Below are positions 26,879-36,412 of a stretch of 64,000 nt of DNA, piece after piece (positions within the stretch are counted from its first letter, which is position 1; each line of letters starts with the position of its first letter). The DNA is from Candidatus Accumulibacter conexus (GTDB lineage Bacteria > Pseudomonadota > Gammaproteobacteria > Burkholderiales > Rhodocyclaceae): NCBI GenBank assembly GCA_017592775.1, contig JAGFNJ010000012.1:1-64000 (forward strand). Direction: 5' to 3'. The position numbers and the translations under genes are program-made. A model generated the notes under the pieces. The model was not told the DNA's origin and did no database searches. It was given only the letters and a program-made list of their open reading frames with translations.

Positions 26879-27769
26879 ATGGCCTGGCTATCCCTGAGCG
26901 TCCGTACCGATTGCCAGCACGCCGAGCGACTTGCCGACGCGCTGCTCGCGGCCGGGGCCTTGGCCGCCAGCATCGAGGACGCGGATGCCGGTACCGCCAA
27001 CGAGCAACCGCAGTTTGGCGAGCCCGGCTCGATCAGTCGTCCGGGCTGGGAGCGCTCGCTGGTCGTTGCCCTGCTGCGGCCGGATAGCGACGTCCGCCAG
27101 CTCCTGCTGCACTGCGCCGCGCAGGCCGGCCTCGCCGAACTGCCCCCGTTCAGCCAGGAGGAAGTGCCCGAGCAGGACTGGGTGCGCCTGACGCAATCGC
27201 AGTTCGAGCCGATTCGCGTTTCGCAACGCCTGTGGATCGTTCCATCCTGGCATGTCGCGCCTGATCCCGAGGCGATCGTCCTCGTCCTTGACCCGGGAAT
27301 GGCGTTCGGCACCGGTTCGCACCCGACGACCAGGCTCTGCCTCGAGTGGCTCGAGCGATCGGTCAGGCCGGGCGTGTCGCTGCTCGACTACGGCTGCGGC
27401 TCCGGAGTTCTGGCGATCGCCGCCGGCAGGCTGGGTGCGAGCGAGGTGGTCGGCGTCGACATCGACCCGCAGGCGGTGACCGCGGCGCGCGACAACGCCG
27501 CGGCCAATGGGGTCGCTGCCCGCTTCCAGGAATCGGTCGATCCACTGAGTGGCCAGTTCGACATCGTCGTTGCCAACATTCTGGCCAATCCGCTGCAGGT
27601 GCTTGCCCCGGCCCTCTGCAGCCATCTGCGCGCAGGTGGCCTGCTGGCACTTTCCGGTATCCTCGTCGAACAGTCGGATGACCTGATCGAGGCCTATGCG
27701 CCCCATCTGCCGCTGACGGTGGTCGACACGCGTGACGGCTGGGTCTGCCTGGCCGGTCGCAGGAACTAG
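26879..27769 (+). CDS. prmA: Ribosomal protein L11 methyltransferase
   Basis: A 296-residue methyltransferase that trimethylates lysines and the N-terminus of ribosomal protein L11. The N-terminal recognition domain (AWLSLSVRT, VLVLDPGMAFGTGSHPTT) is followed by the SAM-binding loop LLDYGCGSGVLAIAA (about 164-178), VVGVDIDPQAV and the VVANILANPL motif. The last gene before a DUF3426 protein, which starts 2 nt after its stop; the accB-accC-prmA-zinc-ribbon order is common in betaproteobacteria. Confidence 0.93.
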   Translation: MAWLSLSVRTDCQHAERLADALLAAGALAASIEDADAGTANEQPQFGEPGSISRPGWERSLVVALLRPDSDVRQLLLHCAAQAGLAELPPFSQEEVPEQDWVRLTQSQFEPIRVSQRLWIVPSWHVAPDPEAIVLVLDPGMAFGTGSHPTTRLCLEWLERSVRPGVSLLDYGCGSGVLAIAAGRLGASEVVGVDIDPQAVTAARDNAAANGVAARFQESVDPLSGQFDIVVANILANPLQVLAPALCSHLRAGGLLALSGILVEQSDDLIEAYAPHLPLTVVDTRDGWVCLAGRRN

Positions 27770-27771
27770 CC

Positions 27772-28746
27772 ATGCGCACCTGCTGCCCAACCTGCCGGAC
27801 CGTCTTTCGCGTCACTCCCGAGCAGTTGCGGCTGCGGGCAGGCAGGGTTCGCTGCGGCCAGTGTCGCGCTGTCTTCAATGCCATTGAAAACCTGTTCGAC
27901 GGCGACAGCCTCGCTTCGTCGCCGACTGCGCCGGTGGCTGCGGCAGCCGGGGCGACGCCACCGCTGCCGGCGGCAGCGCGCGCCAGCCCTCGAGCGGAGC
28001 CGGCGCCAAACCCGGTCGACCTGGTGGCGCCACCGGCGCCGGTCGCCAGCAGGTCGGCGGTGGCGGCGGTGATCGACGTCGCCAGCTCGCCGGCGCCCAT
28101 CCAGGGTGCGGACGAGCCGGCGTCCGCGGCGGACGAATCGCCGCCTGTCGACCGACAGTTGCCCGCTGCCGCAGCCGACGAGCGCGCGCCGCCAAGCGAA
28201 GGGGACGGCCCCTCGGCGCCGCCGCAATGGCTGGCCGAGGTGCCCGGCGCCCCGTCGCCGGCGGAGCGCAGCGTGCGAACGACCTTCCTCGTCGTTGCCG
28301 TCCTCCTTGCCTGCGTGCTTGCTGGCCAGCTCGTCTTTCACCAGCGCGGCAGCATCGCCATCAGCGTGCCGGCGCTGCGGCCGCTGCTCGAGGCGCTGAG
28401 TGCCGCTTTCGGCAGCGAAATGCCGCTGCCGCGCCAGGCGGCGTTGGTCCGCATCGAGAGCTCGGACCTGCAGGCAGACCCTGGGCGAGGCAAGCTGCTC
28501 GTCCTGCAAGCCACCCTGCGCAATCGGGCGGCCTACGCGCAGGCCTACCCCGCCCTTGAGCTGACGCTCACCGATACCCGCGACAAGGCGATCGCGCGGC
28601 GTGTCCTGCTGCCCGAGGAGTACCTGTCGCCTGCCGCACTCAGTGACGGTCCGTTCCCGACGAACGCCGAGATGGAGGTCAAGCTCTGGCTGGAAGCACA
28701 GCAGATCGACGCTGCCGGTTACCGGCTGTACCTCTTCTACCCCTGA
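27772..28746 (+). CDS. DUF3426 protein with MJ0042-type zinc ribbon
   Basis: A 324-residue membrane-anchored protein. A zinc ribbon at the N-terminus (CCPTC and CGQC, residues 4-28) is followed by a long Pro/Ala-rich, probably disordered segment (about 45-160), one membrane helix (LVVAVLLACVLAGQLVF, about 175-191) and a C-terminal DUF3426 domain. The ribbon would be cytoplasmic and the DUF3426 domain periplasmic. The function is not known. It is translated with prmA. Confidence 0.85.
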   Translation: MRTCCPTCRTVFRVTPEQLRLRAGRVRCGQCRAVFNAIENLFDGDSLASSPTAPVAAAAGATPPLPAAARASPRAEPAPNPVDLVAPPAPVASRSAVAAVIDVASSPAPIQGADEPASAADESPPVDRQLPAAAADERAPPSEGDGPSAPPQWLAEVPGAPSPAERSVRTTFLVVAVLLACVLAGQLVFHQRGSIAISVPALRPLLEALSAAFGSEMPLPRQAALVRIESSDLQADPGRGKLLVLQATLRNRAAYAQAYPALELTLTDTRDKAIARRVLLPEEYLSPAALSDGPFPTNAEMEVKLWLEAQQIDAAGYRLYLFYP

Positions 28747-28836
28747 GCAGGACGCCTGAGCGCGACGGCAGGACCCTGCCAGCGTCGGTGTTATACTCGC
28801 TTCCCGCTCCCCACCTTCCGACCGATGCCAGCTCCC

Positions 28837-29772
28837 ATGTCCATACTCATCTGCGGCTCAATCGCCTTCGACAACATCATGGTCTTCCATGATCGCTTCA
28901 AGAATCACATCCTGCCGGAACAGATCCACATCCTGAATGTCGCCTTCCTGGTGCCCGAAATGCGGCGGGAGTTCGGCGGTTGTGCCGGCAACATTGCCTA
29001 CAACCTCAAGCTCCTCGGTGGCGATCCGCTGATCATGGCCACCGTTGGCGACGATGCCGATCCCTATCTCGTTCGCCTCGACGACCACGGCCTCGCTCGC
29101 ACCCACGTGCGCCGGATTGCCGGCAGTTTCACGGCGCAGGCCTTCATCACGACCGATCTCGACGACAACCAGATCACCGCCTTTCACCCGGGAGCGATGA
29201 GCTACTCGCACCTCAACCGGGTTGCCGACGTGCACGGGGCCAACCTGGCGATCGTCGCTCCCGATGGGCGTGACGGCATGTTGCAGCATGCCCGCGACCT
29301 GGCAGCGGCGGGCATTCCCTTCGTCTTCGATCCGGGCCAGGGTCTGCCGATGTTCTCCGGTGACGACCTGACCGAGTTCATGCGGCTTGCCACCTATGCC
29401 TGCTTCAACGACTACGAAGCGAAGCTCCTGTGCGACCGCACCGGCCGCTCGCTCGAGGAACTCGCGACGGCGGTCGAAGCGCTGATCGTGACGCGCGGTG
29501 GTGCGGGTTCGCACATCCATGCCGGCGGTCGTTGCATCGAGATCCCATGTGTTGCTGCGGCTGTCGTGGTCGACCCGACCGGCTGTGGCGACGCCTATCG
29601 CTCGGGCCTGCTCTACGGCATCGCCGCCGGCTGGGACTGGGAGAAGACCGGCCGCCTGGCGGCCGTCATGGGCGCGATCAAGATTGCGCATCGTGGCGGG
29701 CAGAACCACCGCCCGCAACGCAGTGACATCGCCGAGCTCTTTGCCAGCGCCTTTGCCAGTGCACCCTGGTAG
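28837..29772 (+). CDS. PfkB-family carbohydrate/adenosine-type kinase
   Basis: A 311-residue ribokinase-fold enzyme that phosphorylates a sugar or nucleoside with ATP. The family start ILICGSIAFDNIM and the glycine-rich GGCAGNIAYNLKLLGG substrate block are present, and near the C-terminus VDPTGCGDAYRSG supplies the catalytic Asp of the anion hole. This subgroup is usually called adenosine kinase-like. ATG 28837 gives the conserved beginning; ATG 28825 would add four residues. A TATACT -10-like box lies at 28792-28797. Confidence 0.85.
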   Translation: MSILICGSIAFDNIMVFHDRFKNHILPEQIHILNVAFLVPEMRREFGGCAGNIAYNLKLLGGDPLIMATVGDDADPYLVRLDDHGLARTHVRRIAGSFTAQAFITTDLDDNQITAFHPGAMSYSHLNRVADVHGANLAIVAPDGRDGMLQHARDLAAAGIPFVFDPGQGLPMFSGDDLTEFMRLATYACFNDYEAKLLCDRTGRSLEELATAVEALIVTRGGAGSHIHAGGRCIEIPCVAAAVVVDPTGCGDAYRSGLLYGIAAGWDWEKTGRLAAVMGAIKIAHRGGQNHRPQRSDIAELFASAFASAPW

Positions 29773-29903
29773 CGCTCAGTACGCTGCGGACTGGCGCCAG
29801 CCGTGGCTGCAGCGCCGCGTTGCGCAGCGAGTCGGCGTCGACAGCCCGGCCACGGGGGTCGGCGGGTCTGCGGACAGCCGGCGACGCGCAGGTCCGGGCG
29901 GGC

Positions 29904-30320
29904 TCAGCCGCGGGCTGTCCTGCTCGCCGCCGGCTTGCATTCGTTGGCCAGCGGACGCCCGCTGTGGGCATCCATCAGCACGCTTTTCCACGGCAGGTCG
30001 ATCCACAGCAGACCGTTCTGCCGGTCTTCGTAGCGTGGCAGGCCGGACGACGAAGCCTGCCGCTGCAACGTGTGCTGCTTGCCCTCCCAGCGTACCGCGA
30101 TCGCCCGGTCACCGCGCGCTTGCCGCTCGACCTCGACGCTCTGCCCCAGTTCGCAGCGATAGGTGCCGCTGGCGAGCCGGAAATCGAGCTGTTTGCGTTC
30201 CGATCTCGCGCGCGTATCCTTCCTGTCGCTGCTTTCCGACGACGACTGCGGGCCGCTGGTGGCGCAGGCGGCGAGCAGTATGGCAAGGCAGGGCAATGAA
30301 ATCCGCACAGGCAACTGCAT
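29904..30320 (-). CDS. Putative lipoprotein, MliC-like
   Basis: A 138-residue envelope protein. The signal peptide ends in a lipobox (ILLAAC, Cys at residue 19), indicating a lipoprotein. After a Ser/Arg/Lys-rich linker, the segment YRCELGQSVEVE followed by WEGKQHTLQRQ, SGLPRYED, LLWIDLPWKSVLMD and NEC resembles MliC, the membrane-bound lysozyme inhibitor, with two cysteines positioned to form its disulphide. A start at 30359 is also possible but adds residues before the signal peptide. The MliC assignment rests on pattern only. Confidence 0.6.
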   Translation of the reverse strand: MQLPVRISLPCLAILLAACATSGPQSSSESSDRKDTRARSERKQLDFRLASGTYRCELGQSVEVERQARGDRAIAVRWEGKQHTLQRQASSSGLPRYEDRQNGLLWIDLPWKSVLMDAHSGRPLANECKPAASRTARG

Positions 30321-30511
30321 GGGTATGGTCCTCCCGTCGATGACAGAGAACGATACCATGTCCCGCCGCCGGCTGACCAGATTGCGGGCGTCGTGGCGGG
30401 TCGCCATCCGCTTGCCCACGACAGGCCGCGTTGCCGATGCGCCCCGGTCACCGACCCCGCCGGCTGCGATGCGTCTCGCCGCTGGCACCGCAGCCCGTCG
30501 AGGTCTCGCCG

Positions 30512-31441
30512 ATGAGTGCTGACGATCATCCGGGTTTCCGGGAATTGACCGGTTGCTACGAACCGTCGGGAATCTTCCAACTGGCCGATGGCCGCTTCAT
30601 CGTCGTCGAGGATGAGGCTCAGTGTCCACTGAGCCTGCTGCACTTCGACGACAGCGGCCCGGTCGACTGCACCCCGCTGCGACTGCCGTCCCCACACCGC
30701 GACGATGATGATCACTGGCGGCTCGATGACCTCGAGGCGGTCACCGGCGATCACGCCGGCTGCGTCTACGCAATCACCTCGCACTCGCGCGACAACGCCG
30801 GCGACGAGAGGTCGGCGCGGGAAAAGCTGCTGCGTTTTCGCGTTGCCGGTGGCGAGATGGTCGAGGCGCGGCTGGTGGTCGATCTGAAGCGGGCACTGAC
30901 CGCTGCCCACCCTCTGCTGGCAGAGGCTGCCGCCATTCGCCACGTGAAGAAGGACGGCGGCCTGAACATCGAAGGGCTGGCGATGCGGGCAGACCGGCGT
31001 GCACTGATGCTGGGTTTTCGCAGCCCGCTGGTCGATGGGCGGGCCATCATCGCCTGCATCGACAATCCCGATGCCATGTTCGACGCCGGGCGGGCGCCGC
31101 AGATTGCCAGCGAGCTGTTCCGCCTCGACCTGCAGGGACACGGCATCCGCGCCGTGGCGCATGTGCCGTTGCTCGACGGTTATCTCGTCGTCGCCGGTCC
31201 GGTCGGTCGCGAGCGAACGCAGTTTGCCCTCTGGTTCTGGCGTGGCGGGCACGAGGATCTGCCGCAGCGGGTGAGCATGCACGGACTGCCGGGCTTCGCG
31301 CACGCCGAGGGGGTCGGCGCGGCGCTGATTGGTGGCCGCCAGTGGATCATCATCGTCAGCGATGACGGCAGTCGTTCGGATGGCCGATGCGCGAGCTATC
31401 TGCTCCTTGACCCGTGGCAACTGCAGATCGGGCCAGGCTGA
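30512..31441 (+). CDS. DUF3616 family protein
   Basis: A 309-residue protein probably folded as a beta-propeller. Repeated blades begin with stretches such as EPSGIFQLADGRFIVVEDE, DDLEAVTGDHAGCVYAITSHS, GLNIEGLAMRADRRALMLGFRSPLVDGRAI and AEGVGAALIGGRQWIIIVSDDG. These match DUF3616. There is no export signal, so it is probably cytoplasmic. The function is unknown; related proteins are described as phosphatase- or esterase-like, without proof. The ATG at 30512 follows GAGG. Confidence 0.8.
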   Translation: MSADDHPGFRELTGCYEPSGIFQLADGRFIVVEDEAQCPLSLLHFDDSGPVDCTPLRLPSPHRDDDDHWRLDDLEAVTGDHAGCVYAITSHSRDNAGDERSAREKLLRFRVAGGEMVEARLVVDLKRALTAAHPLLAEAAAIRHVKKDGGLNIEGLAMRADRRALMLGFRSPLVDGRAIIACIDNPDAMFDAGRAPQIASELFRLDLQGHGIRAVAHVPLLDGYLVVAGPVGRERTQFALWFWRGGHEDLPQRVSMHGLPGFAHAEGVGAALIGGRQWIIIVSDDGSRSDGRCASYLLLDPWQLQIGPG

Positions 31442-31562
31442 GCAGCCGGTCAGCGGGCAGGCGGCGCTTGCCGCCGTATCGCCAGGCCGGTACAGCGATG
31501 GTCGCCCGCAGCGATCGTCCGTTGCGCTAGTATGCAGCCTTGTTTCTCCGGAGATCGCCAGC

Positions 31563-32636
31563 ATGCCTTCCCTTTTCAGCCCACTCGAGATCGGCGCCGT
31601 GAGCGCGGCGAACCGCATCTTCATGGCGCCGCTGACGCGCTGTCGGGCCGACGCCGAACACGTTCCGACCGCATTGATGGCCGAGTACTACGCGCAGCGA
31701 GCGAGTGCCGGGCTGCTGATTGCCGAAGCGACCATGGCCATGGCGGGACACTCCTCGTTCTGGACCGAACCCGGAATCCACTCGCCTGCCCAGATCGCCG
31801 GCTGGCGGCGCGTCACCGCCGCCGTGCACGCGGCCGGCGGCCGGATCTTCCTGCAGATCTGGCACGGCGGCCGTGCCTGCCACCCGTTGCTCAACAACGG
31901 TGCCCAGCCCGTGGCCCCGAGCGCGATCCCGATCACGGGCGATGAGGTGCGCACGCCGGAGGGCAAGAAACCCTACGTCACGCCACGCGAGCTGCGCGAC
32001 GACGAATTGCCGGCGATCGTTGCCGGCTTCCGGCAAGCCGCCGCCAACGCGCGGGCGGCCGGTTTCGACGGCGTCGAGGTACACGCCGCCAACGGCTACC
32101 TTCTGGACGAGTTCCTGCGTGATGGCGCCAACAAGCGTACAGGTCCCTATGGCGGCCCGTTCGCCCATCGTGCCCGTCTCCTGTGTGAAGTGCTCGAGGA
32201 AGTCTGCGCCGCCTGGGGCAGCGATCGCGTCGGGGTGCGCCTGTCGCCCCTCAACAGTTACAACAGCATGATCGACAGCGACCCGATCGGGCTGGCGACC
32301 TGGCTTGCCGTCCGGCTCAATGACTTCAACCTTGCCTACCTGCACCTGATGCGCGGCGATTTCTTCCAGCAGCAGAGCGGCGATGTGCTGACGCCGGTGC
32401 GAGCCAGCTACAAAGGCACGCTGATCGGCAACATGGGTTTTTCGGCTGACGAAGCGGACCAGGCCATCGCCGCCGGCCGGCTCGACGCCGTCGCCTTTGG
32501 CACGGCCTTCCTGGCCAATCCGGACCTGCCGGCGCGCATCAGGATGGGTGCGCCGCTGAACAAGCCCAATCCGGCGACCTTCTACACGCGCGGAGCGGTC
32601 GGCTATACGGATTATCCAGTCTGGGTGCCTGCGTGA
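31563..32636 (+). CDS. nemA: Old Yellow Enzyme, N-ethylmaleimide reductase type
   Basis: A 357-residue FMN-dependent ene-reductase with a TIM barrel that reduces activated C=C bonds and nitro compounds using NADPH. The signatures APLTRCRAD (FMN loop), IWHGGRACHP, GFDGVEVHAANGYLLDEFLRDGANKRTGPYGG and GNMGFSADEA are all present. HAANGYL supplies the substrate-binding His/Asn pair, and the Tyr that acts as proton donor is in that block. A CCGGAG ribosome site lies about 10 nt before ATG 31563. Single gene. Confidence 0.9.
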   Translation: MPSLFSPLEIGAVSAANRIFMAPLTRCRADAEHVPTALMAEYYAQRASAGLLIAEATMAMAGHSSFWTEPGIHSPAQIAGWRRVTAAVHAAGGRIFLQIWHGGRACHPLLNNGAQPVAPSAIPITGDEVRTPEGKKPYVTPRELRDDELPAIVAGFRQAAANARAAGFDGVEVHAANGYLLDEFLRDGANKRTGPYGGPFAHRARLLCEVLEEVCAAWGSDRVGVRLSPLNSYNSMIDSDPIGLATWLAVRLNDFNLAYLHLMRGDFFQQQSGDVLTPVRASYKGTLIGNMGFSADEADQAIAAGRLDAVAFGTAFLANPDLPARIRMGAPLNKPNPATFYTRGAVGYTDYPVWVPA

Positions 32637-32770
32637 TCGTCGCGCCGGGCCGGGCTTCGGTACCCTTGCAGCAGTGATTCCATCGCTTCGATGCGTGTCT
32701 CCTGCGGCCAGCGCGGTTCATCTCATCCAACCCCACACTCGGGATCCGTCATTTCAGGCAGAGAGGACAC

Positions 32771-33172
32771 ATGAAAGATATTGTTTGGGACCAGATACTG
32801 AGCGTCGGGGTCGACGAAATCGACGAAGATCACCGCAAGTTGGTGAATATTTTCAATATCCTCAATCATGCCGTGGTCGACGAGGAGTCGCCGCAATATC
32901 TGGCGGCGATATTGGCAGAGCTGATCAACTGTACGGTCTGGCATTTCAGCCACGAGGAGCGGTTGATGCTGAAGCATCGTTATGATGCGATCGAGGAACA
33001 CAAGGCGGAGCACCAGGAGTTGATCAAGAGCGCTCAGGAACTGCAGCAGGAGATCCTGCGGGCGAACAAGCCCATGGTGGATGAGCACATCGAGTTCCTC
33101 GAGCGCTGGCTGACCGAGCACATACTCACTGCCGACTTGCGACTGGGTTCCCATCTTTCCCAGGTGATGTAG
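32771..33172 (+). CDS. Bacteriohemerythrin
   Basis: A 133-residue four-helix protein that binds oxygen at a di-iron site. All seven ligands are identifiable: His21, His58, Glu62, His77, His81, His117 and Asp122, in the contexts DEDHRKL, WHFSHEE, EEHKAEHQ and EHILTADL. The length is typical of single-domain bacteriohemerythrins, which deliver oxygen to oxidases or detoxify it. A hemerythrin domain of the same type is fused to a chemoreceptor at 52250-54418. RBS: AGAGGACAC. Confidence 0.93.
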   Translation: MKDIVWDQILSVGVDEIDEDHRKLVNIFNILNHAVVDEESPQYLAAILAELINCTVWHFSHEERLMLKHRYDAIEEHKAEHQELIKSAQELQQEILRANKPMVDEHIEFLERWLTEHILTADLRLGSHLSQVM

Positions 33173-33196
33173 CGTTCATGCGGATTCGCGTCGCTG

Positions 33197-33637
33197 TCAT
33201 CGCGCGACACCGAAGCTGACTGCGGCCCTTGGGTCGATGGCGGAAACGACCGTCTGGCCCTCGGCATGGTTCAGCCTGACGAGTTTGAGGGTCATCATCC
33301 GCCTGGCGCCAATGAGCGGGCTGTTCCGTTCGGTGAACGCGACCGGATCGTCGCTGGTCGGCCGGCACCAGGCCAGGAACACGTCGGCGGAGGGGCTGGC
33401 GGTCAGCCGGGGGCACGCCGTGCCCGACACGGGCACGGCGGCCGCTTTGCCGCTGGCGACCGCCACCGCTCGGTAATGTCCTTCGCTGTCCGCCACCACG
33501 ACCGTTTCGCCACCGTTCACAATGACTGGTTGCCAGCCGAGGGCGAGGAGCGTCTCGCTGCCCGTCTGAAGATCGAGCACGAACACTGCGGGCACCTTGC
33601 TCCAGTTCCGGAACGCCGTCGCGAAGGGGCCGTCCAC
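33197..33637 (-). pseudogene. Uncharacterised remnant, possibly the 3' part of a degraded gene
   Basis: An open frame of about 146 codons (from GTG) that reads like the C-terminal portion of a beta-rich protein: WSKVPAVFVLDLQTGSETLLALGW, ETVVVADSEGHYRAVAVASG and MMTLKLVRLNHAEGQTV. Just upstream in frame the coding-like sequence continues for ten residues and is then cut by a stop codon, leaving no proper N-terminus, signal peptide or ribosome binding site. I read it as a truncated gene, or a non-functional leftover. No family assigned. Confidence 0.35.
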
Positions 33638-33852
33638 TACCGCGGAACCGCCAACGTCCCGAGGCTTTCAATGCAATGTTGAAAATCAGGAGTGTGTGCC
33701 GACCGTCGCCAGATGACTGGTCGTTGTTCTGCGCGAGCATCTTCGCAACTGCCCCGCCAGTTGGATGGCTGTCATCCGGAGCCCTGCAGACTGATCATGG
33801 CAGGGGTGCAGGTACCGCGTCGGCTACCGCCGACCTGCGCGCAGGCGGCGGG

Positions 33853-34428
33853 TCAATCGAGCCAGCGGATCGGCGACGCCAGTGCCGGGTGCCTGCCCGG
33901 ACGGTCGACATAGTGGCGGGCGATGGCAGCGATGTCGACGGCGGGATCACCGGTCAGCGTGAGGTAGGCAAGAATCCCCGCCTCCCGTCGCGCGTAGTCC
34001 ACGAAGCCCAACGCCAGCGGAACGTTCGCCGCCAGCGCGATGCGGTAGAAGCCGCTTTTCCAGCCCTCGGTCAGCCGGCGCGTTCCTTCCGGAGCGAGCA
34101 CCAGCAGCAGCCTGGGCTGCGCGGCGAATAGCGCCGTCATCTCGGCGACGAGTCCGTTGCGCGTGCGGCGATTGACCGGGATGCCGCCCATTCTGATCAG
34201 CAATCCAGCGAACGGCCAGCGAAAGAGGGACTCCTTCGCCACCCAGTGCGCATCGAGGCCAAGGCCGAGCTTGCCGAGCAACGCATACAGCGCATCCCAG
34301 TTGGAGGTGTGCGGGTAGGCGATGAGGACGGCGCGCGCCGGCCGATCCGGTGGTTCGCTCAGGGTCCAGCCGTGCAGTGCGAGCAGACGAGAGGCCATGT
34401 TCTGCAACATTTGCGCACTGTAGCGCAT
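33853..34428 (-). CDS. 1-acylglycerol-3-phosphate O-acyltransferase-like protein
   Basis: A 191-residue PlsC-like acyltransferase. The catalytic HxxxxD motif is PHTSNWD (near residue 39), followed by KESLFRWPFAGLLIRMGGIPVNRR and the phosphate-binding APEGTRR motif (about 111-117). It would transfer an acyl group to a lysophospholipid or glycerol derivative at the membrane. The N-terminal residues are weakly hydrophobic and a start four to eight residues later is possible. This compact form resembles uncharacterised acyltransferases found beside small-molecule genes. Confidence 0.82.
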   Translation of the reverse strand: MRYSAQMLQNMASRLLALHGWTLSEPPDRPARAVLIAYPHTSNWDALYALLGKLGLGLDAHWVAKESLFRWPFAGLLIRMGGIPVNRRTRNGLVAEMTALFAAQPRLLLVLAPEGTRRLTEGWKSGFYRIALAANVPLALGFVDYARREAGILAYLTLTGDPAVDIAAIARHYVDRPGRHPALASPIRWLD

Positions 34429-34682
34429 CGTGCGACCAATGACATGCTGGCGGCGAAAAACCGCCAGGCCCGCGAAGCACCATGGTGATGCTATGCTCCG
34501 CCCAGCTCCCGCGTGCGCTGGCGTTGGTCGGCCGCCATGGTCCTCATCAACCGGAGTGCCAGACCAGGCCGACGGCGCAGGGGTACGACCGTGCCGCTAC
34601 GGCTCGCCAGTCGCGAGCGGGCGCGCGGAAGGGCATCGGCAAGGCTTGGAACGGGGTTTGCGCCTGGCCGAGGCGATTCTTC

Positions 34683-35093
34683 ATGGTGACCGTCGAGGTA
34701 TGCATGCCTGCCCTGGGCCTCAATCATTACAACCTGCGCGCGCCGCGCCGACTCATGGAGGAGTTGCGCAGCTTCTACTGCGATGTCGTTGGCCTGATCC
34801 CTGGCGCGCGACCACCTTTCGGCAGCTTTGGCTACTGGTTGTACGCCGGTGGCCAGCCGATCCTGCATCTCTCGGAGGCCCGGCCCGGCACGCCACCCGG
34901 GGCGGGTGCGGTATCGACCTTTGACCACGCGGCCTTCACCTGCAGCGGGCGCGCCGACTTCGAGCACAAGCTGACTGGCTTGGGCATCGCCTTCACGACG
35001 GCGCGTGTGCCGGGCACGACGCAGGTGCAGCTCTTCATCAGCGACCCTGCAGGCAATGGTGTCGAACTCAACTTCGCCACCGAAGACGCCTGA
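34683..35093 (+). CDS. VOC (glyoxalase/bleomycin-resistance) superfamily protein
   Basis: A 136-residue protein with paired beta-alpha-beta-beta-beta units of the vicinal oxygen chelate fold: LGLNHYNLRAPRRLMEELRSFYCDVVGL in the first half and FDHAAFTCSGRADFEHKLTGLGIAF, VQLFISDPAGNGVELNFA in the second. Candidate metal ligands are His15, His residues in ILHLSE and FDHAAF, and the Glu in GVELNF. The substrate is unknown. ATG 34683 is preferred because GAGG lies 9 nt upstream; ATG 34704 would drop seven residues. Confidence 0.8.
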   Translation: MVTVEVCMPALGLNHYNLRAPRRLMEELRSFYCDVVGLIPGARPPFGSFGYWLYAGGQPILHLSEARPGTPPGAGAVSTFDHAAFTCSGRADFEHKLTGLGIAFTTARVPGTTQVQLFISDPAGNGVELNFATEDA

Positions 35094-35202
35094 CGGGGGC
35101 TCGCCAGCGATTCCTTGCTCCGCGGCACGCTGTGCGTGTTGCACGGGGCGGGTTTCGAGTCGGCAACGCCGCTCGGCGGGAACCTCGCGGCGACTGCGGC
35201 GC

Positions 35203-35613
35203 TCAGCCGCCGTTGGCTTGCCGCCGGGTGCCGCTCGCCCGACCGGCCGGAGCAAGGCAGCACAAGCATTGGCGGAGGGCCTGCAGGTCGCTCTTCTTGT
35301 CGTAGAAGGCATGGGCTCCTGCTTCCAGGCACCGCCTGCGGTACACGTCCTCCGCGTAGTTGGTGAAGACCAGCACTTTCGTGTCCGGATGGTTCGTGCC
35401 CACCGCGCGCAGAACCTCCAGCCCGCTGCCATTGACGAGCTGGATATCGAGCACGACGACATCCGGCGGGTTGCTGCGAATGCTTGCGATCGCCGGACCC
35501 GGACTGGCAAATTCACCCACCACATCCGCACCCTCGACGTTCGCGAGCATCTCGCGCAGCATCTGTCGGACAACGGCTGAATCATCGACGATCAGGATTG
35601 ACATCACGGTCAC
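35203..35613 (-). CDS. Stand-alone response regulator receiver protein
   Basis: A 136-residue single-domain response regulator. The acidic pair is in LIVDDSAVVRQML, the phosphoacceptor Asp in PDVVVLDIQLVNGSG, the conserved Thr in VLVFTNY and the Lys in YDKKSD. There is no output domain, so it acts by protein contact, possibly as a phosphate sink or shuttle. It is the last gene of a same-strand group with the kinase, a LuxR regulator and a degenerate receiver. Start is 35613, or 35604. Confidence 0.85.
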   Translation of the reverse strand: MTVMSILIVDDSAVVRQMLREMLANVEGADVVGEFASPGPAIASIRSNPPDVVVLDIQLVNGSGLEVLRAVGTNHPDTKVLVFTNYAEDVYRRRCLEAGAHAFYDKKSDLQALRQCLCCLAPAGRASGTRRQANGG

Positions 35614-35730
35614 AGGAAGAAGTCAGCAGCGGTCTCGCGAGATGAGTGTCGTCGGAGTGCCTTGCGTCGGCCAGCCCGGCAGGGGCCGCATCGCGACGGT
35701 CGGCAGGAGCTTGCACCGGCGACGGCAGTG

Positions 35731-36150
35731 TCAGTGCGGCAGCGCGCGGGATTCCGCAGACGCGTGCCGGAGCAGCAGCTTTTCGACCTGGTCATGCACC
35801 ACCAGTGCGACGTTCGGCAGCAGGCTGAGCGAGGTCAGCCCCGGAACGTTGGTGATTCCCCGACGCAGCACGATGACGACCAGCGGATCGGGCACGCCGG
35901 CGGATCGGCCGGCCAGGGTGGCATGGACAAAAGCTCGCGACGCCGCGCCCCAGCCAATGACGATCACATCGGGGGTGTGCCTTGCCGCGCAGTCGTAGGC
36001 ATCTTCGATCGAACGAGCGGTCGCTACGACCACAAGTCCTTCATTCGCGCGCAGAGCACCGCCGACGTCGGCCAGAAACAGGTCGTCGGTATCTACCAGC
36101 AGGAGACGGGTGCAGTCTGGTTGCAGGGGGGGCGACGCGCAGGCGTTCAT
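35731..36150 (-). CDS. Degenerate receiver-domain protein lacking the phosphoacceptor aspartate
   Basis: A 139-residue protein with the receiver fold. The acidic pocket is kept (LLLVDTDDLFLADVGGAL) but the phosphorylation strand reads PDVIVIGWGAA where the neighbouring regulator has PDVVVLDIQL, so the Asp has become Gly. Later strands (LVVIVLRRGITN and VALVVHDQVEKLLLRH) are shifted from the usual Thr and Lys sites. It is probably a pseudo-receiver that signals without phosphorylation. The ATG at 36150 begins just before the recognisable domain. Confidence 0.65.
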   Translation of the reverse strand: MNACASPPLQPDCTRLLLVDTDDLFLADVGGALRANEGLVVVATARSIEDAYDCAARHTPDVIVIGWGAASRAFVHATLAGRSAGVPDPLVVIVLRRGITNVPGLTSLSLLPNVALVVHDQVEKLLLRHASAESRALPH

Positions 36151-36412
36151 GCTGATCTCCACAGGCACCGGTCCGCGTGAAGAACGGGCTCCTTCGTGCG
36201 CGGTACGATGTGCAGACCGCATCATCCCGCAGCCGCCGGAAATTGACCATCGGTGCCGGATGTATTCTTGCTGTAGGTGTTGGACGACACGGCGGCAGCA
36301 GGGAAATCCCTACATCCCGCGTCTGCCGGCGCTGCCGCTGGTCAGACGGTGACAAGCGCGCTGCCGCGACGGCTCACCGACAGCCCGGTTGTCGTCTTCG
36401 GGCGTGCCCGTC

